In this document: in pieces, positions 27,574 through 38,800 of the stretch
Position numbering within the stretch: position 1 is the first letter of the stretch
How the letters are laid out: each line of letters starts with the position of its first letter
Assembly (NCBI GenBank): GCA_025358295.1
Contig: JANYJY010000009.1
Span: forward strand, 99,052-163,051
Reading direction: 5' to 3'
DNA from: Gammaproteobacteria bacterium
Lineage (GTDB): Bacteria; Pseudomonadota; Gammaproteobacteria; Steroidobacterales; Steroidobacteraceae
Length of the DNA stretch: 64,000 nucleotides
Position numbers and translations under genes: made by a program
The notes under the pieces: generated by a model
Seen by the model: only the letters and a program-made list of their open reading frames with translations
Databases searched by the model: none
What the model was told of the DNA's origin: nothing

Positions 27574-28830
27574 TCAGGCAGGCCCTTCACGTAGCTTCAG
27601 GCCGGACCATGCGTCGATGACGCTGCGCGCCCCGATGCCCAGCATATCCGACTCGCCGGCCACCTGACCGCACAAAACCGTCACCTCCGCTCCGGCCGTG
27701 CCCCAGGGCCGATACAGCGATGGCAGCGCCTTGCCGAATAGCACCACCATCGGACACCCGACTGCAGCGGCGGCATGGGCCGGCCCCGAATCCACGGTGA
27801 TCAGACCGACGCCGCGCGCCAGCAATGCCACCAATCGCGGGATCGGTAGATCATCGGCAACATTGTGCACGCCTGCGATAGCCGCGAGCGCGGCAACTTC
27901 CTGGTTCAGCATGTACTCAGGGCTTGTGCCCAGCAATACGATGGCATGGCCGGGGTGTTGCAGCCGTACATGGCGCAGCACCTCGGCCCAGCGTTCGTTG
28001 GGCCAGTATTTATGATTGACCGCCATGCGGCGTAGGCCGCGCCGCATGGTGCGCTTGTTGCCGATCTGAATCAGAATCAAGGGACAGGCGGCGAGATCCC
28101 GTGCCCGCAACCAGGCATCGAGGTCGGCCTGTTGCGCCTCGCTCACGTGGAGATAGCACCCAGGCGCAACCGCGGCGAGCAGGGCGTCTCCCGTCACTGT
28201 GGAATTCGCCGCCACACCGGCAGCAGGCATGATTTGTGCGAGACGTCGCCACTGCTCGGTCGCGTGCTCACCCGGCAGTAAGGGATAATCCTTTACATCC
28301 ACGGTGTACGCCGCCGGGATGCCGGCGCGCGCCAGCAATGGCCGCGCTGCATCGCTGCCGTCGCAGAACCACGTCGGACCCACACCGCGGGCCCTCAGCA
28401 GACCGACGACTCGCCGCTGATCCGCGCTGAGCCAGTACGGAGTCTTGCGGCTTCGTACGCTCCATATCTCACCCACCCCAGGCTGTCCACGCAGCAGCGG
28501 TTCGCTCCAAGGTCCCGAGGTCACGATATCCACGGGCGAGCGGAACTGGGTATGCAGCACGCGGATCAACGCCGTCAACAGCACCATGTCGCCGAAGGCA
28601 CCGCATCTCACGGCCAGCGGGCGGTGCGATCCTGCGCTCGAGGAAAAACTGGGCGACACGAACTCTCCGATCCGCAGGAATGCCGGCGCCAGTATAATTG
28701 ATCCCGATATCAAGGAGGCAGCGTGGCAATCGCCGTGAGCATCGCCGAGCGGATCCAACGATTGTTGCTGTCGCTGCGCCAGCCGTCGCTGGCGCCATTT
28801 TTGGCGGAGTGGCCGCAAACACACCGGCAT
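27574..28830 (-). CDS. Glycosyltransferase family 9 (heptosyltransferase-like); true start probably internal
   Basis: RCGAFGDMVLLTALIRVL, GLITVDSGPAHAAAAVGCPMVVLFG. Confidence 0.82.
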   Translation of the reverse strand: MPVCLRPLRQKWRQRRLAQRQQQSLDPLGDAHGDCHAASLISGSIILAPAFLRIGEFVSPSFSSSAGSHRPLAVRCGAFGDMVLLTALIRVLHTQFRSPVDIVTSGPWSEPLLRGQPGVGEIWSVRSRKTPYWLSADQRRVVGLLRARGVGPTWFCDGSDAARPLLARAGIPAAYTVDVKDYPLLPGEHATEQWRRLAQIMPAAGVAANSTVTGDALLAAVAPGCYLHVSEAQQADLDAWLRARDLAACPLILIQIGNKRTMRRGLRRMAVNHKYWPNERWAEVLRHVRLQHPGHAIVLLGTSPEYMLNQEVAALAAIAGVHNVADDLPIPRLVALLARGVGLITVDSGPAHAAAAVGCPMVVLFGKALPSLYRPWGTAGAEVTVLCGQVAGESDMLGIGARSVIDAWSGLKLREGPA

Positions 28831-29310
28831 CGCGCCGTTGTGGCGGGCGATCTTCCGGTGCTGCGCTGGCTTGGCACAATGGCCTGCGACTCAGCCGCGT
28901 TCGGCGCCGACCTGGTGACCGCCGTCGCCGACGCCGCGCCTTCGTTGGCCTGGCGGCAAACCTATACGGCGAAGGAGCTCGGCTGCGCCTTCATCGACAA
29001 TTACGGATACAGCGAAATTGTCGGCACCAACGGTCCCTTGGTGAGCGAGCGGCTGGCCTGCGGCTTTTTGATTTTGGGTCCGTCCACCCACTATCCTCGC
29101 CACCATCACGAGGCCCAAGAAATATATATACCCCTGAGCGGCACGGCGGGGTGGCAACAAGGAGCGGAGGAATGGCGTGACTGCACGCCGGGCACTGTGA
29201 TTTATCACGCCGTCAACGAACCACACAGTATGCGAACCGGCGCAAGTCCCTTGCTCGCACTCTATCTGTGGCGCGGCGCGGACCTCGCGCAAAATGCACG
29301 GCTTGGATAG
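28723..29310 (+). CDS. Cupin protein resembling the DddL-type dimethylsulfoniopropionate lyase family
   Basis: LILGPSTHYPRHHHEAQEIYIPLSGTAGWQQGAEEW...PGTVIYHAVNEPHSMRTGASPLLALYLWRG. Confidence 0.65.
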   Translation: MAIAVSIAERIQRLLLSLRQPSLAPFLAEWPQTHRHRAVVAGDLPVLRWLGTMACDSAAFGADLVTAVADAAPSLAWRQTYTAKELGCAFIDNYGYSEIVGTNGPLVSERLACGFLILGPSTHYPRHHHEAQEIYIPLSGTAGWQQGAEEWRDCTPGTVIYHAVNEPHSMRTGASPLLALYLWRGADLAQNARLG

Positions 29311-29319
29311 AATCACTCG

Positions 29320-31110
29320 ATGACAGTGCACTCACGACGCATGCGGCCTTCGGTGACCTGTTCACTACTGCTTGCAGGGTTGTCGTTGGGACAGCACGGG
29401 CATGCCGGCGAATTCAACGCGCCCCGCGGCGACCGTTCCAGTGGCTGGCTGCCGCAGTCACGCTCGGAAGTCTTGGCGCGAAATGGAATCGTTGCGACCA
29501 GCCAGCCGCTCGCAGCCCAGGCGGGCCTGCAAGTATTGAAGAACGGCGGCAATGCCATCGACGCCGCCGTGGCAACCGCGGCCGTCATGAACGTCGTCGA
29601 ACCCGGCAGCGCCGGCATCGGCGGCGATGTCTTCGTCATCGCCTGGCTGGCGAAAGAGAAGCAGCTGGTGGCCTTGAACGGCAGCGGGCGAGCGCCTTCC
29701 GGCGCCACGCCGCAACACCTTGCGCAACGCGGTTTCCAGAACAAGATGCCGGAGCACGGCATCGATTCAGCCACCGTCCCGGGCGCAGTGGATGCCTGGG
29801 ATGTGCTGCTCAAGCGCGCCGGAACACTGAGCTTTCGCGAGCTGTTGCAGCCGGCCGCGGATCTCGCCGAGCAAGGATTCGGCGTCAGCGAACGCATCCG
29901 TAACGACTGGAAAGACGGGGCGGAAGTGCTCAGCGCGGATCCCGATTCCATCAAGACCTATCTCATCGACGGCAAGCCGCCGGCCACTTACAGCGTATTT
30001 CGCAATCCGGATCTTGCCCACGCGTTTCACGTCCTTCAGGCGCAGGGCCGCGATGCCTTCTACAAAGGCGAAATCGCATCGGCCATATTGGCCAAATCGC
30101 AGGCGCTCGGCGGAACCTTCACGGCAGAAGATCTCGCCGGGACCCGGGCTAACTGGGTAGCGCCGCTCAGCACGAACTATCACGGCTACGATGTGTTCGA
30201 GTTTCCGCCCAACACTCAAGGGTTCGCCGTCCTGGAAATGCTGAACATTCTCGAGGTCTGCGCGCCCAAGCTCGGCGTCAATCTCGCCGCGCTCGGGCCG
30301 CGGTCGGCGCTCTACTGGCATGTCTTGATCGAGGCCAAGAAGCTGGCCTATGCCGATTTGTACGCCTACAACGGCGATCCTCAATTCACCCAGATCCCCG
30401 TGCCGCGGCTCATTTCAAAAACCTATGCCGCCGAACAGTGCCGTCGAATCGACCTGCACAAGGCAAGTACGCCGGCGGCCATGGGCGATCCGGTTGGCGG
30501 CACCGTGTACCTGGTCACCGCCGATCGTTGGGGCAATATGGTGTCGTTCATCTACAGCGTCTACGACACATTCGGCTCGGGAGTCACAGTGCCGGGCTAC
30601 GGCTTCGTACTGAACGATCGCGGCGCGCTGTTTTCACTGAGCCCACACAGCCCAAACCTGATCGCACCCGGGAAACGGCCGTTTCATACGCTGCTGCCGG
30701 GGTTCGTCATGAAGGACGGGCAGCCGCTCATGGCGTTCGGTCTCATGGGTGGCGGACAACAGGCCCAAGGACACGCCCAAGTGCTGATCAACATGATTGA
30801 TCTGGGCGCCAATGTCCAAGCCGCAAGTGATGCGGCCCGCTTCGCCCATGCTCAAGCGACCAATACCCTGCAACTGGAATCGAATCTTTACTCCCTGCTG
30901 GGATTGAAGCTGCAAGCGCTGGGTCACCAGGTGGAGTCCGCCAACGGCGAGGACATGGGCGGTTACCAAGCCGTGTGGTTCACGCCGGGAGCGCAATCGC
31001 CGCCGGCGGCCAAGTCCGTGCCACACGGCGTCGCGTCCCCGGAACCCATCGACGGGGTGTATCGTGGCGCATCGGATCATCGCAAGGATGGACAAGCGGT
31101 CGGCTGGTAG
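29320..31110 (+). CDS. ggt: Gamma-glutamyltransferase
   Basis: GGNAIDAAVATAAVMNVVEPGSAGIGGDVF, GGTVYLVTADRWGNMVSFIYSVYDTFGSGVTVPGYGFVLNDRG. Confidence 0.9.
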   Translation: MTVHSRRMRPSVTCSLLLAGLSLGQHGHAGEFNAPRGDRSSGWLPQSRSEVLARNGIVATSQPLAAQAGLQVLKNGGNAIDAAVATAAVMNVVEPGSAGIGGDVFVIAWLAKEKQLVALNGSGRAPSGATPQHLAQRGFQNKMPEHGIDSATVPGAVDAWDVLLKRAGTLSFRELLQPAADLAEQGFGVSERIRNDWKDGAEVLSADPDSIKTYLIDGKPPATYSVFRNPDLAHAFHVLQAQGRDAFYKGEIASAILAKSQALGGTFTAEDLAGTRANWVAPLSTNYHGYDVFEFPPNTQGFAVLEMLNILEVCAPKLGVNLAALGPRSALYWHVLIEAKKLAYADLYAYNGDPQFTQIPVPRLISKTYAAEQCRRIDLHKASTPAAMGDPVGGTVYLVTADRWGNMVSFIYSVYDTFGSGVTVPGYGFVLNDRGALFSLSPHSPNLIAPGKRPFHTLLPGFVMKDGQPLMAFGLMGGGQQAQGHAQVLINMIDLGANVQAASDAARFAHAQATNTLQLESNLYSLLGLKLQALGHQVESANGEDMGGYQAVWFTPGAQSPPAAKSVPHGVASPEPIDGVYRGASDHRKDGQAVGW

Positions 31111-31139
31111 TCGTTGGCCCGATCATAAGGGGAGTCGGT

Positions 31140-31598
31140 ATGAAAATATTCATCATTGCGGCATCGGTGGTCCTGCTCGCGCTCACCGCGGCAGGAGCCC
31201 CATCCTCGGCCTCTGCAGCCGACAGGCAATCGCCGCTCGGCCTGTGGAAAACCGTCGATGACAAGACCGGACAGCCGCGCGCCCTGGTGCGAATTTACCT
31301 GCAGGATGGAAAATACTTCGGACGAATCGAACTGAGTTTCACGCCCGGCGCTGAGACTCGCCTGTGCTTGGTGTGCACCGATGACCGCAAGAACCACCCC
31401 ATTATCGGATTGGTGATCGTGCGCAATATGACATTGCGGGACGGCGAATACGGCGGCGGCGACATTCTCGACCCCGACAGCGGCTCGGTGTATCGCTGCA
31501 AGTTTCATTTGGAGCAGGACGGGACACGACTGGTGGTGCGCGGCTACATCGGCATAGCGCTGCTCGGCAGATCACAGACCTGGCAGCGGCAAGATTGA
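31140..31598 (+). CDS. DUF2147 domain exported protein
   Basis: Signal peptide, then PLGLWKTVDDKTGQPRALVRIYLQDGKYFGRI...GGDILDPDSGSVYRCKFHLEQDG. Confidence 0.85.
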   Translation: MKIFIIAASVVLLALTAAGAPSSASAADRQSPLGLWKTVDDKTGQPRALVRIYLQDGKYFGRIELSFTPGAETRLCLVCTDDRKNHPIIGLVIVRNMTLRDGEYGGGDILDPDSGSVYRCKFHLEQDGTRLVVRGYIGIALLGRSQTWQRQD

Positions 31599-31614
31599 AG
31601 GCTCGAGCCGCCGG

Positions 31615-34600
31615 CTAGAACTTACCGATGGTATTGACAAAAAATCCGTGGCTGCGGTAGCTCAGGTCGGTCAAATTGTCGGCATAGTTCGTGAAATTGT
31701 AACCCACACCGATTTTCACGTGATCGCCGATATGCCGATACAGACCGACCAGGCAGCCCGTGCGACGATCGTCGGTCTCGCGCAGCGCGAGTCGGCGCAA
31801 TTCCACCATTCCATCCCATTTCCGCGGCAAGAGGAAATCGCCGCGTGCAATCCATAGCTGCGCCTGGCTCGAGTACCAAGGACTTCCCGCCACGGTCGAT
31901 TTGAGATCGCCCGTGCGGATCGCATACTTTGCGCCGACCGCAAACCAGCTCGTCGCTTGATACGTGCTATCAATGTCGAACACCCGGCTCTGCTGCGCGT
32001 AGGCGAGAACATTGCCGGGAGCATTGATTTGGGCGACCGACGGCTGATCGTCCAGAACCGTGACTTTAAAAAGAGTATTCCAGCGATCATTGCGCACCGG
32101 GCGCCATGCCGCCCCCAGCACGATCTCGTGGTAGGCAGCCAGCAGCGTGGAATCGGTGGCCCCATCGGTTTGCGACCAATTGAGCTTGCCGAAGACCCGC
32201 CAGTCGGCGGCGATTTGATATGTCAGGCTGTTGCGCGTGAGCTTGGTCCGGGATGCACCGGTGACTGAGGAATTGTTCTCGCGCCATTCCAGAGCGCCGC
32301 TATATTTGATCTTGTCGCGCGTGTAACTCAGGCTTCCTGTTATTGCCCGCAGCGCCAGATCACCCGCGAGCGGATCGGAAATCGTGCCACGTTCGAATTT
32401 GAGTCCGTAGGTCCAATGCTTATTCGGCGCAAAGTCGACGCCGTAAGCACGCGTCAGGCGGTCGATGCCGGTGCCCGTCGTCAGGCGCTCTTCGCCATAG
32501 ACGCTGGTGGCGTCGCTGTAGCGATACCGCGTGCCCGTCGTCAGCATGCCCGCGCGGCCGACATTCAGCGCGTCGGGTTGATCGGCCGCGAGGGTATAGT
32601 TCAAATACACGTTGCTGCGATCGTCGATGCGATAGTCCGTGGCGGCCTTTGCGCCGAACCCCAAACTTCCGTCCGAGCCCTCGGCGCCCAGGCGCAGTGC
32701 ATCCGTGACCTGGTAGCTGCCCCCCAGACCCGCTCGATCGTTATCCGGGCGCGTCTGTGTGTGCTCCACCGTGTCCTGCACAAAACCGTAGACATCCCAG
32801 GCCGGCGGCTTCACGGCCGGAGCAGCGGCCCCCGGAGTCGATGCTACGAGGGACGCGCCCGCCACCGGCGCCACGGTTCCCGCGGCCGGCTGGTAACCCA
32901 GTGTGACGGCGCCATCCATGCGCCGGCCATTCTGCGACAGAATGGCGCTGGCATTCGGCACGGCGTTTACCCGGTCATCGACGCGTACGCCCACGGCGAT
33001 GCGCCAATGTTCATCAAGCTTGTGTTCGACACCCAACTCGCCGCTGCGCAGGGTCTGTGCCGAGGAATCCGTGCTGTCGAATTTGCCGGCCACCTGAGTC
33101 GATGAGGTAATCGGCACATTCACCGCGCCGCCGTCCTGATGCACGCCGACGCCGGGCGTCAGTTGTCCGGGTCCGGAGAAATTTGCGGCTCGATCTTGGT
33201 GGTACAGAGTGGCGCGTCCCTTCATGGAATCGGTAACTTCAGCTAGGTCTACGGCCGCCTCGATGCGCTCCGCGTTCGCCGGGCCGCCGGCCGTGGACGA
33301 CGAATTGAAGGACAATCCTCCGGTGATCGAAGTCAGCGCGGTACTGCCGCTGCCGTCGGAGTGTGCGTACTCGGACTTGATATAGGTGCCGGGCTTATAG
33401 CGCAATGTCCCATCGATGCCACGCAGGTCCTGTTCCTGTCCAGGGTCGCCCTGGTGGTAGCCCGATAATCCCAATTGAACATGCTCGCCGAACCATTCGC
33501 TCGCATGTCCGCCCAAGGCCAGCGTGCTCGGGTTGGAGAAATCAGGTACGTACTCGTAAGTCGCCACGAGATACACCGAATCGCCGTCCAAGCCGCCGCT
33601 GTGCACCACCGTGGCGGAATTCGCGGTCGCCGGCAATGGGTTGCGCAGCAATATGCGCCCCTGCAGATAATTGATGTCGTAGTCCTGCGCCGGGACCAGC
33701 GGCGTCACTGCCAGTACGATTCCCGAGTCCCGGTCACGCACCTGCATCCACACTTGCTCGGAACCGACGGAGATATCCTGATTCTGCAAGTAGTACAGCG
33801 AGCCGCCGGTGCCGCGGAATTCCTGCCTCGATTCGAGTGTGCCCGGATCGGCCCAAAACGCATCGACGGCGCGGGTTTTCTCGCCGAGCGCCGTCGTCTC
33901 GGGCGATCGGTAGCGGACATTCAAGCCATATAGAGTGCGCGAATACTGGATGAAATCCGTGCCCGTGAGATGAGTCTGAAAATCTCCCCACAGCACCGAA
34001 CTATCGCCCTTCTCCAACCGCACGAAGAACTTGCCCGACGTGGGCGCATCCTGCACCGTCGTGCTGTCATCGCCGTACACCGGATAGTATCGATTCGGAT
34101 CGATACGCCGGAGCAGATCCTGCGGATCCTTTCTCGCAAAATTGCTGAACAAATCCTTCACGGGCTGTTCCTGAGTATCGGCGGCGGCCGTCAGCAGCCA
34201 CTGACCTTTGACCATGCCCTTGTAGTAGAACGCCAGTTGACCGTTCACGAAATCGCGGCGCGTCTGAGCCGGGGATTGACCACTCACCAATTCGATCGGA
34301 CCAATGCTGCTGCGCGCACCGGCGGTGATATCGGCCATCGCCACAAAGAATGTATCGTCGGTCGCGATGGTCAGATTGCGCGTGAAATCCAATCCCTCGC
34401 CGCGATCATTTTGAATTTTGATGTTCACCTGTTGCGGACCGCCAGGCAGAATCTGACGCGCAACGAAATGTCGATCGGCATCGACCGGGATGGGGATACC
34501 CTGCACCAGCACCGTGTCGCCTGCCGGCACGTTGCTGCCGCTCACGGTAACAGCGCCGCCGGTCATCGGAATATTGTGCAGCACCAAGGTGTTCTCGCCG

Positions 34601-35814
34601 TACGCCGCTTGTTCCGTGTCGCGCGCCATTGCCGCCTCGTTGGGCGTTTCCAAGGGCGCGGTGTCGGTCAGATCCAAGCGCCGCGGCCGGGTCTCATCGA
34701 AATGTCCGATGCGATCGTAGACACGCAACAAATAGGTAACGTAATGAGGTTGCTCCAGGGAGCTCGTGAGATGCAAAAGAGACCGGCGCCATGCCGGCGG
34801 TACCCAATCCACCGACTGCCCGGCAATGATCGGGATCACCTGCAAGGGCGCCTGCTGCACGCTCTGCTCGGCTGCGAACACGCGCATTTCAGCGCGATCT
34901 ATATAGCGTGGATAGTTGGTGTAACTGGTGAAGCGCACGGGCTTGCCGACCACCCCAAGCTGCGGCAATGCGATGACGTTCAGAAACGCTTGATGCTCCA
35001 GAGGATCGTAACGAACTTGAATGTCGGCGCGCGCCAGCGCCACATCCACGCAGCGCTGTCGATCCGCCTCGTTGGCGCCTTCGCGCCGGTCGAGCGGCAC
35101 GCCGTCCACCGTGATACGGATCGGGGCAAGCGGATTCGCAGCATCGCCGACGCAACCCGACACTGCGGTCTGACGCGGCTGCGGCACAATAGCCTCTAGC
35201 GGAGCAGGCCCCACCGCGGGCTCCGTCCACACCAACACGTCGGCGCGTCGATTGCGCGCGCGATCCGCGTCATTATCATTGCGCGCAACCGGCTGGCGCG
35301 CCCCGAATCCCTGGATGGCAAACGCCTCTTCGGGCAGATCGATCGCAACCTGTAGGTACGCCGCGACACTCGCAGCCCGGGACTCGGATAGGCGCTGATT
35401 GGTCTCGAATCGACGTTTGGCTTCACGCACCAGGCGCTGCGAATCAGTATGCGCCTGCACCACCGCATGCCGCACGCGCTGGCCGTGCAGAGAGGTCGCG
35501 AACGCGTCGAGCTTGGAAATCGCCAAGGGCGTGAGATCCGCGCTTCCCGACGCGAAGTACGCCTGATGAACAGTGTCGGACAAGTCCAGCCGGAGGGTGG
35601 GCGCGGCCGTCGGCGCGACCGCCGCAGCGGCAACCAGGCGCTCGATGACGGCGTCGGAGGCTGGCGTCGCCGGCGCGGTTCGTTCGGTGTTGGGAGGCGC
35701 GTCGGCTGTCGCCTGCGCTGACGCCCTCGGCGCCGACAGCAGCCCACCTGAGGCAACGAACAGCAGTGCCGCGGCCATCAAGACGGAACGACAGGAGCAG
35801 GAATGAGCGGTCAT
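31615..35814 (-). CDS. OmpA-family large outer membrane protein with predicted beta-barrel C-terminus
   Basis: 1399 aa; N-terminal OmpA-like segment (HTDSQRLVREAKRRFETNQRLSESRAASVAAYL...GFGARQPVARNDNDADRARNRRADVLV); repeated barrel-like strands ending in SHGFFVNTIGKF. Confidence 0.75.
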   Translation of the reverse strand: MTAHSCSCRSVLMAAALLFVASGGLLSAPRASAQATADAPPNTERTAPATPASDAVIERLVAAAAVAPTAAPTLRLDLSDTVHQAYFASGSADLTPLAISKLDAFATSLHGQRVRHAVVQAHTDSQRLVREAKRRFETNQRLSESRAASVAAYLQVAIDLPEEAFAIQGFGARQPVARNDNDADRARNRRADVLVWTEPAVGPAPLEAIVPQPRQTAVSGCVGDAANPLAPIRITVDGVPLDRREGANEADRQRCVDVALARADIQVRYDPLEHQAFLNVIALPQLGVVGKPVRFTSYTNYPRYIDRAEMRVFAAEQSVQQAPLQVIPIIAGQSVDWVPPAWRRSLLHLTSSLEQPHYVTYLLRVYDRIGHFDETRPRRLDLTDTAPLETPNEAAMARDTEQAAYGENTLVLHNIPMTGGAVTVSGSNVPAGDTVLVQGIPIPVDADRHFVARQILPGGPQQVNIKIQNDRGEGLDFTRNLTIATDDTFFVAMADITAGARSSIGPIELVSGQSPAQTRRDFVNGQLAFYYKGMVKGQWLLTAAADTQEQPVKDLFSNFARKDPQDLLRRIDPNRYYPVYGDDSTTVQDAPTSGKFFVRLEKGDSSVLWGDFQTHLTGTDFIQYSRTLYGLNVRYRSPETTALGEKTRAVDAFWADPGTLESRQEFRGTGGSLYYLQNQDISVGSEQVWMQVRDRDSGIVLAVTPLVPAQDYDINYLQGRILLRNPLPATANSATVVHSGGLDGDSVYLVATYEYVPDFSNPSTLALGGHASEWFGEHVQLGLSGYHQGDPGQEQDLRGIDGTLRYKPGTYIKSEYAHSDGSGSTALTSITGGLSFNSSSTAGGPANAERIEAAVDLAEVTDSMKGRATLYHQDRAANFSGPGQLTPGVGVHQDGGAVNVPITSSTQVAGKFDSTDSSAQTLRSGELGVEHKLDEHWRIAVGVRVDDRVNAVPNASAILSQNGRRMDGAVTLGYQPAAGTVAPVAGASLVASTPGAAAPAVKPPAWDVYGFVQDTVEHTQTRPDNDRAGLGGSYQVTDALRLGAEGSDGSLGFGAKAATDYRIDDRSNVYLNYTLAADQPDALNVGRAGMLTTGTRYRYSDATSVYGEERLTTGTGIDRLTRAYGVDFAPNKHWTYGLKFERGTISDPLAGDLALRAITGSLSYTRDKIKYSGALEWRENNSSVTGASRTKLTRNSLTYQIAADWRVFGKLNWSQTDGATDSTLLAAYHEIVLGAAWRPVRNDRWNTLFKVTVLDDQPSVAQINAPGNVLAYAQQSRVFDIDSTYQATSWFAVGAKYAIRTGDLKSTVAGSPWYSSQAQLWIARGDFLLPRKWDGMVELRRLALRETDDRRTGCLVGLYRHIGDHVKIGVGYNFTNYADNLTDLSYRSHGFFVNTIGKF

Positions 35815-38800
35815 GGCGTCGTGCCGCCGGGATCCTGCGGCTTCGTACCGCGCACGATGTCTGCCTCGATGCGCAGCGGGTGCCGCACATCCCGGGATTT
35901 CCAGATGGCGCCCACCGCCGCCTTGAGCACATTCATTCTGGACTCTATCGAGGCGTCGCTCTCTGCATTCGCTTGGTAGGCGAGGCGCACGACGAAGGCC
36001 TTGTCGGCCATCGACGCAACCAGCGCATCTATTTGGGCAATGATGTCGGCGTGCAGCTCTTCGCCTTCGAAGGCTGTATCGCTGAGTTCAATTCGCACCA
36101 CATGATGAATGGTGGCGCCGAAATTGAGTTTCGAAACCTTGCCGGCGGTGAGCCGGATTGTTTCAGGGTTGTCGGTGGTCAGACGATATCCGGATGGCAG
36201 CGTGCGCTCATCGACCTTGACGATAAAATTGGATCCCATCGCCGCGTCCGGCATAACCGGACAGACGATGTGGTAACGCCCTTGGGCATCGGTGGTGACC
36301 AGCAGCCCCTGCGCCGTCACCAGTCTGACGCCGGCGATTCCCTTCTCACCCGCGTCATCGACACCATTCGCGTTGGCGTCGTCGTAGACCTTGCCCACCA
36401 AATCTGCACAATCGAAGGTCGGGTCCCCCACCACGCGGACGGTGGCCGTCGCCATATTCGAAATGACACTGTTGGTCACGCCGTTGAAGGCGCTGGCTTG
36501 GTTCACATAGTCGCCGCCCACCACGCCGGCGCCGGCCGTGAGCACCAGCGTGAATGTCTTTTTCTCGTTCGGCGCAAAACGCAGATGGGTCCAGCTGAGG
36601 GTCCGGCCGCTGACCATCGGATCCTGTCTCTGGCCATTGACCGCGCCGCTGCCGGTGCGGAAACGAAAGCCCGCCGGAACCAGGTCGGTCACGGTGCCGT
36701 TGGGAATCGACGTGTCCTTGGAATTGGTCGCCCTGATGCTGTACGGCACCGATTGCCCCGCCGTGATGTTCACCAGCGGCGTGGTTTTGGTAATGACCAG
36801 GGAGCCCAAGGCGGCAGCGGGTATTTGGCCGAAATTGACGACGACGGCAACCGCTCCGCCCACGGTCACCTTTGCAGGCGATGGAGTGTCGCTGAGGTTT
36901 CCGGCCATGGGAGCAACGGCGACCGTGTAAGCGCCCGGCGTTTGACTAGTAAAGAGGTAGGACCCATTGGCGGATGTGATCGCGGTTGCGATCACGCGCG
37001 AACCATCGAGCAACTGCACCGTCGTTCCGGCGAGCAGAGCGTCGCCTGCGTCGAAGACGGCGTCCTGGTTATTGTCGAGGTACACCACACCGGTGAGCTG
37101 TGCCGCGGCACCGGTAATGGTCAGCGTCGCATTGTTGTTGGCGAGCACCGGGTCAAGGGCGGTGCCGCTGATGCTTGCGGCGATGGTCGATGTCCCTGAG
37201 TTGGGCTGGGTGTACGACAGCGTGATCGGGCCGAGAGCAGCGCCCGTCATCAGGCTCACAGGCATGCCGGTCAAGGTGACGACACCGGATGCGGCGTCAT
37301 AGCTGCCGGCGGCGCCGGCGGGTAGTCCCGAGACGGTCGGCGGCAGCGACAGGTTAATGGGTAAGGTAATGCTGAAGCGCAGGCCGGCCGCCGTGCTCGG
37401 GCCGATGTTCGCGAATAGCGCGGTGCCTGATACGGTCTGACCGGCGTTGATGCGGGCAGGGAAATTCAGCTTGGCGCTCAAATCCGCGACCAGTGGGCCC
37501 TCGATGAGCACGGACACCTGGTTGTTGCCGGGATTGCTGTCGGCAATGGTGGTGACCACGGCGCTCACGGTGGAAGTCCCCGTAGCAGGCTGGATATAGC
37601 TCACCTTGATGGGACCGATTGCGCTGCCCGCGGCCAATGAAGTCGGCATGCCGAGGAACGTGACCAGCCCGGTGGCCGACGCGTAGCCGTAGGTGACGCC
37701 CGTCGGCAAGCCGCTGAGCGTCGGCGGCACAGTGAGATTTGCCGGTAGGGTGATGCCGAATGTCGTGCTGTTGGCGATGCCCAGCCCGCCGTTGGCGAAG
37801 GACACCGTGCCGGTCACGAGTTGCCCGGCATCGACCTTGGTGGGAAAGGTGGCGGCGCTGATGGCATCCGGCGCCGCGGTCACGATGGTGGCCGCGCTCG
37901 AGGTGGGCGTGACGTTGGTGTCGATCACGGTGGAGGGCGGGGTGATCGACGCAACGTTGACGATATTGCCGTTGCCCGCGGTGCCGCTGACTGTGATCGT
38001 GACTGAGCCGCCGTTGGGGAAAGTCGGAATGGCAATGCCGGGCCCCTGCAGAGCGGCGACGGTCAGACCGGTGGTCGGACAGGCGGCACTGCCGGCCGCC
38101 GAACAGGTCACTCCGGTGGGGGTGAAATTAGGCACCGACGGATCCCTGACTAGGGTGCCAGGCGCGGCGATCGGACCTGAGTTGCTGGCGACGATGTTAT
38201 AGGTCACCGGACCGCCCGCGCTGACCGTCGCCGAGCCGGTCTTGAGAATTCCCAAGTTGGTCCGGTTGGCGGTGACGGTAAACAGGCAAGAGACGGAGTC
38301 TCCGTACTGCAAACTCGGAAACGTATAAGTGCTTACTGAGCTCCCGTTTGGGAGCGCTGTGGCCGAACCGCCGGCCGCCTGATTGGTGCAGCTGAGCACG
38401 GTGGCATAGCTCGCCATGGTGCTACTGCTGCCCGCTGCCATGGATTCGGTCACCACGAACGGATACCCGGCGGCCACGGTCGGGACGCTGGCGGGCGTGA
38501 ACGGACCGGTGCCGGCCCCGGAAGTGGCGCCACTGGCCACCGGCACGCCGCCGAGGGTGGACACCGTATAGACGAACTGGTCGCTCGGATTTGCCCGGGC
38601 ACCGTTCAATTGCACGTTCACAGCCAGGGACGCATAGCGAATCGCGAACATGGCGCCCTGCAGCCCACCCCCGACCAAGGTGGCCGAAATCTGCGTGGGG
38701 TTGTTGAATGAGGCGAAGGCGAAGCTGCCGACGGTGCCGGCGACGCCGGTTTCAGTCACCGTGGCGGTGCCTACCCCGGATACCGCCGGGTAGTGCGTAC

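Noticed and set aside
33970-35199. + strand ORF of 409 aa
   Set aside because: Antisense to the OmpA-family gene with no recognisable motifs.
35766-37199. Long + strand ORF of 477 aa
   Set aside because: Antisense to the 1197 aa DUF11 protein; composition is a mirror of a GC-rich coding strand and no domain is recognisable.
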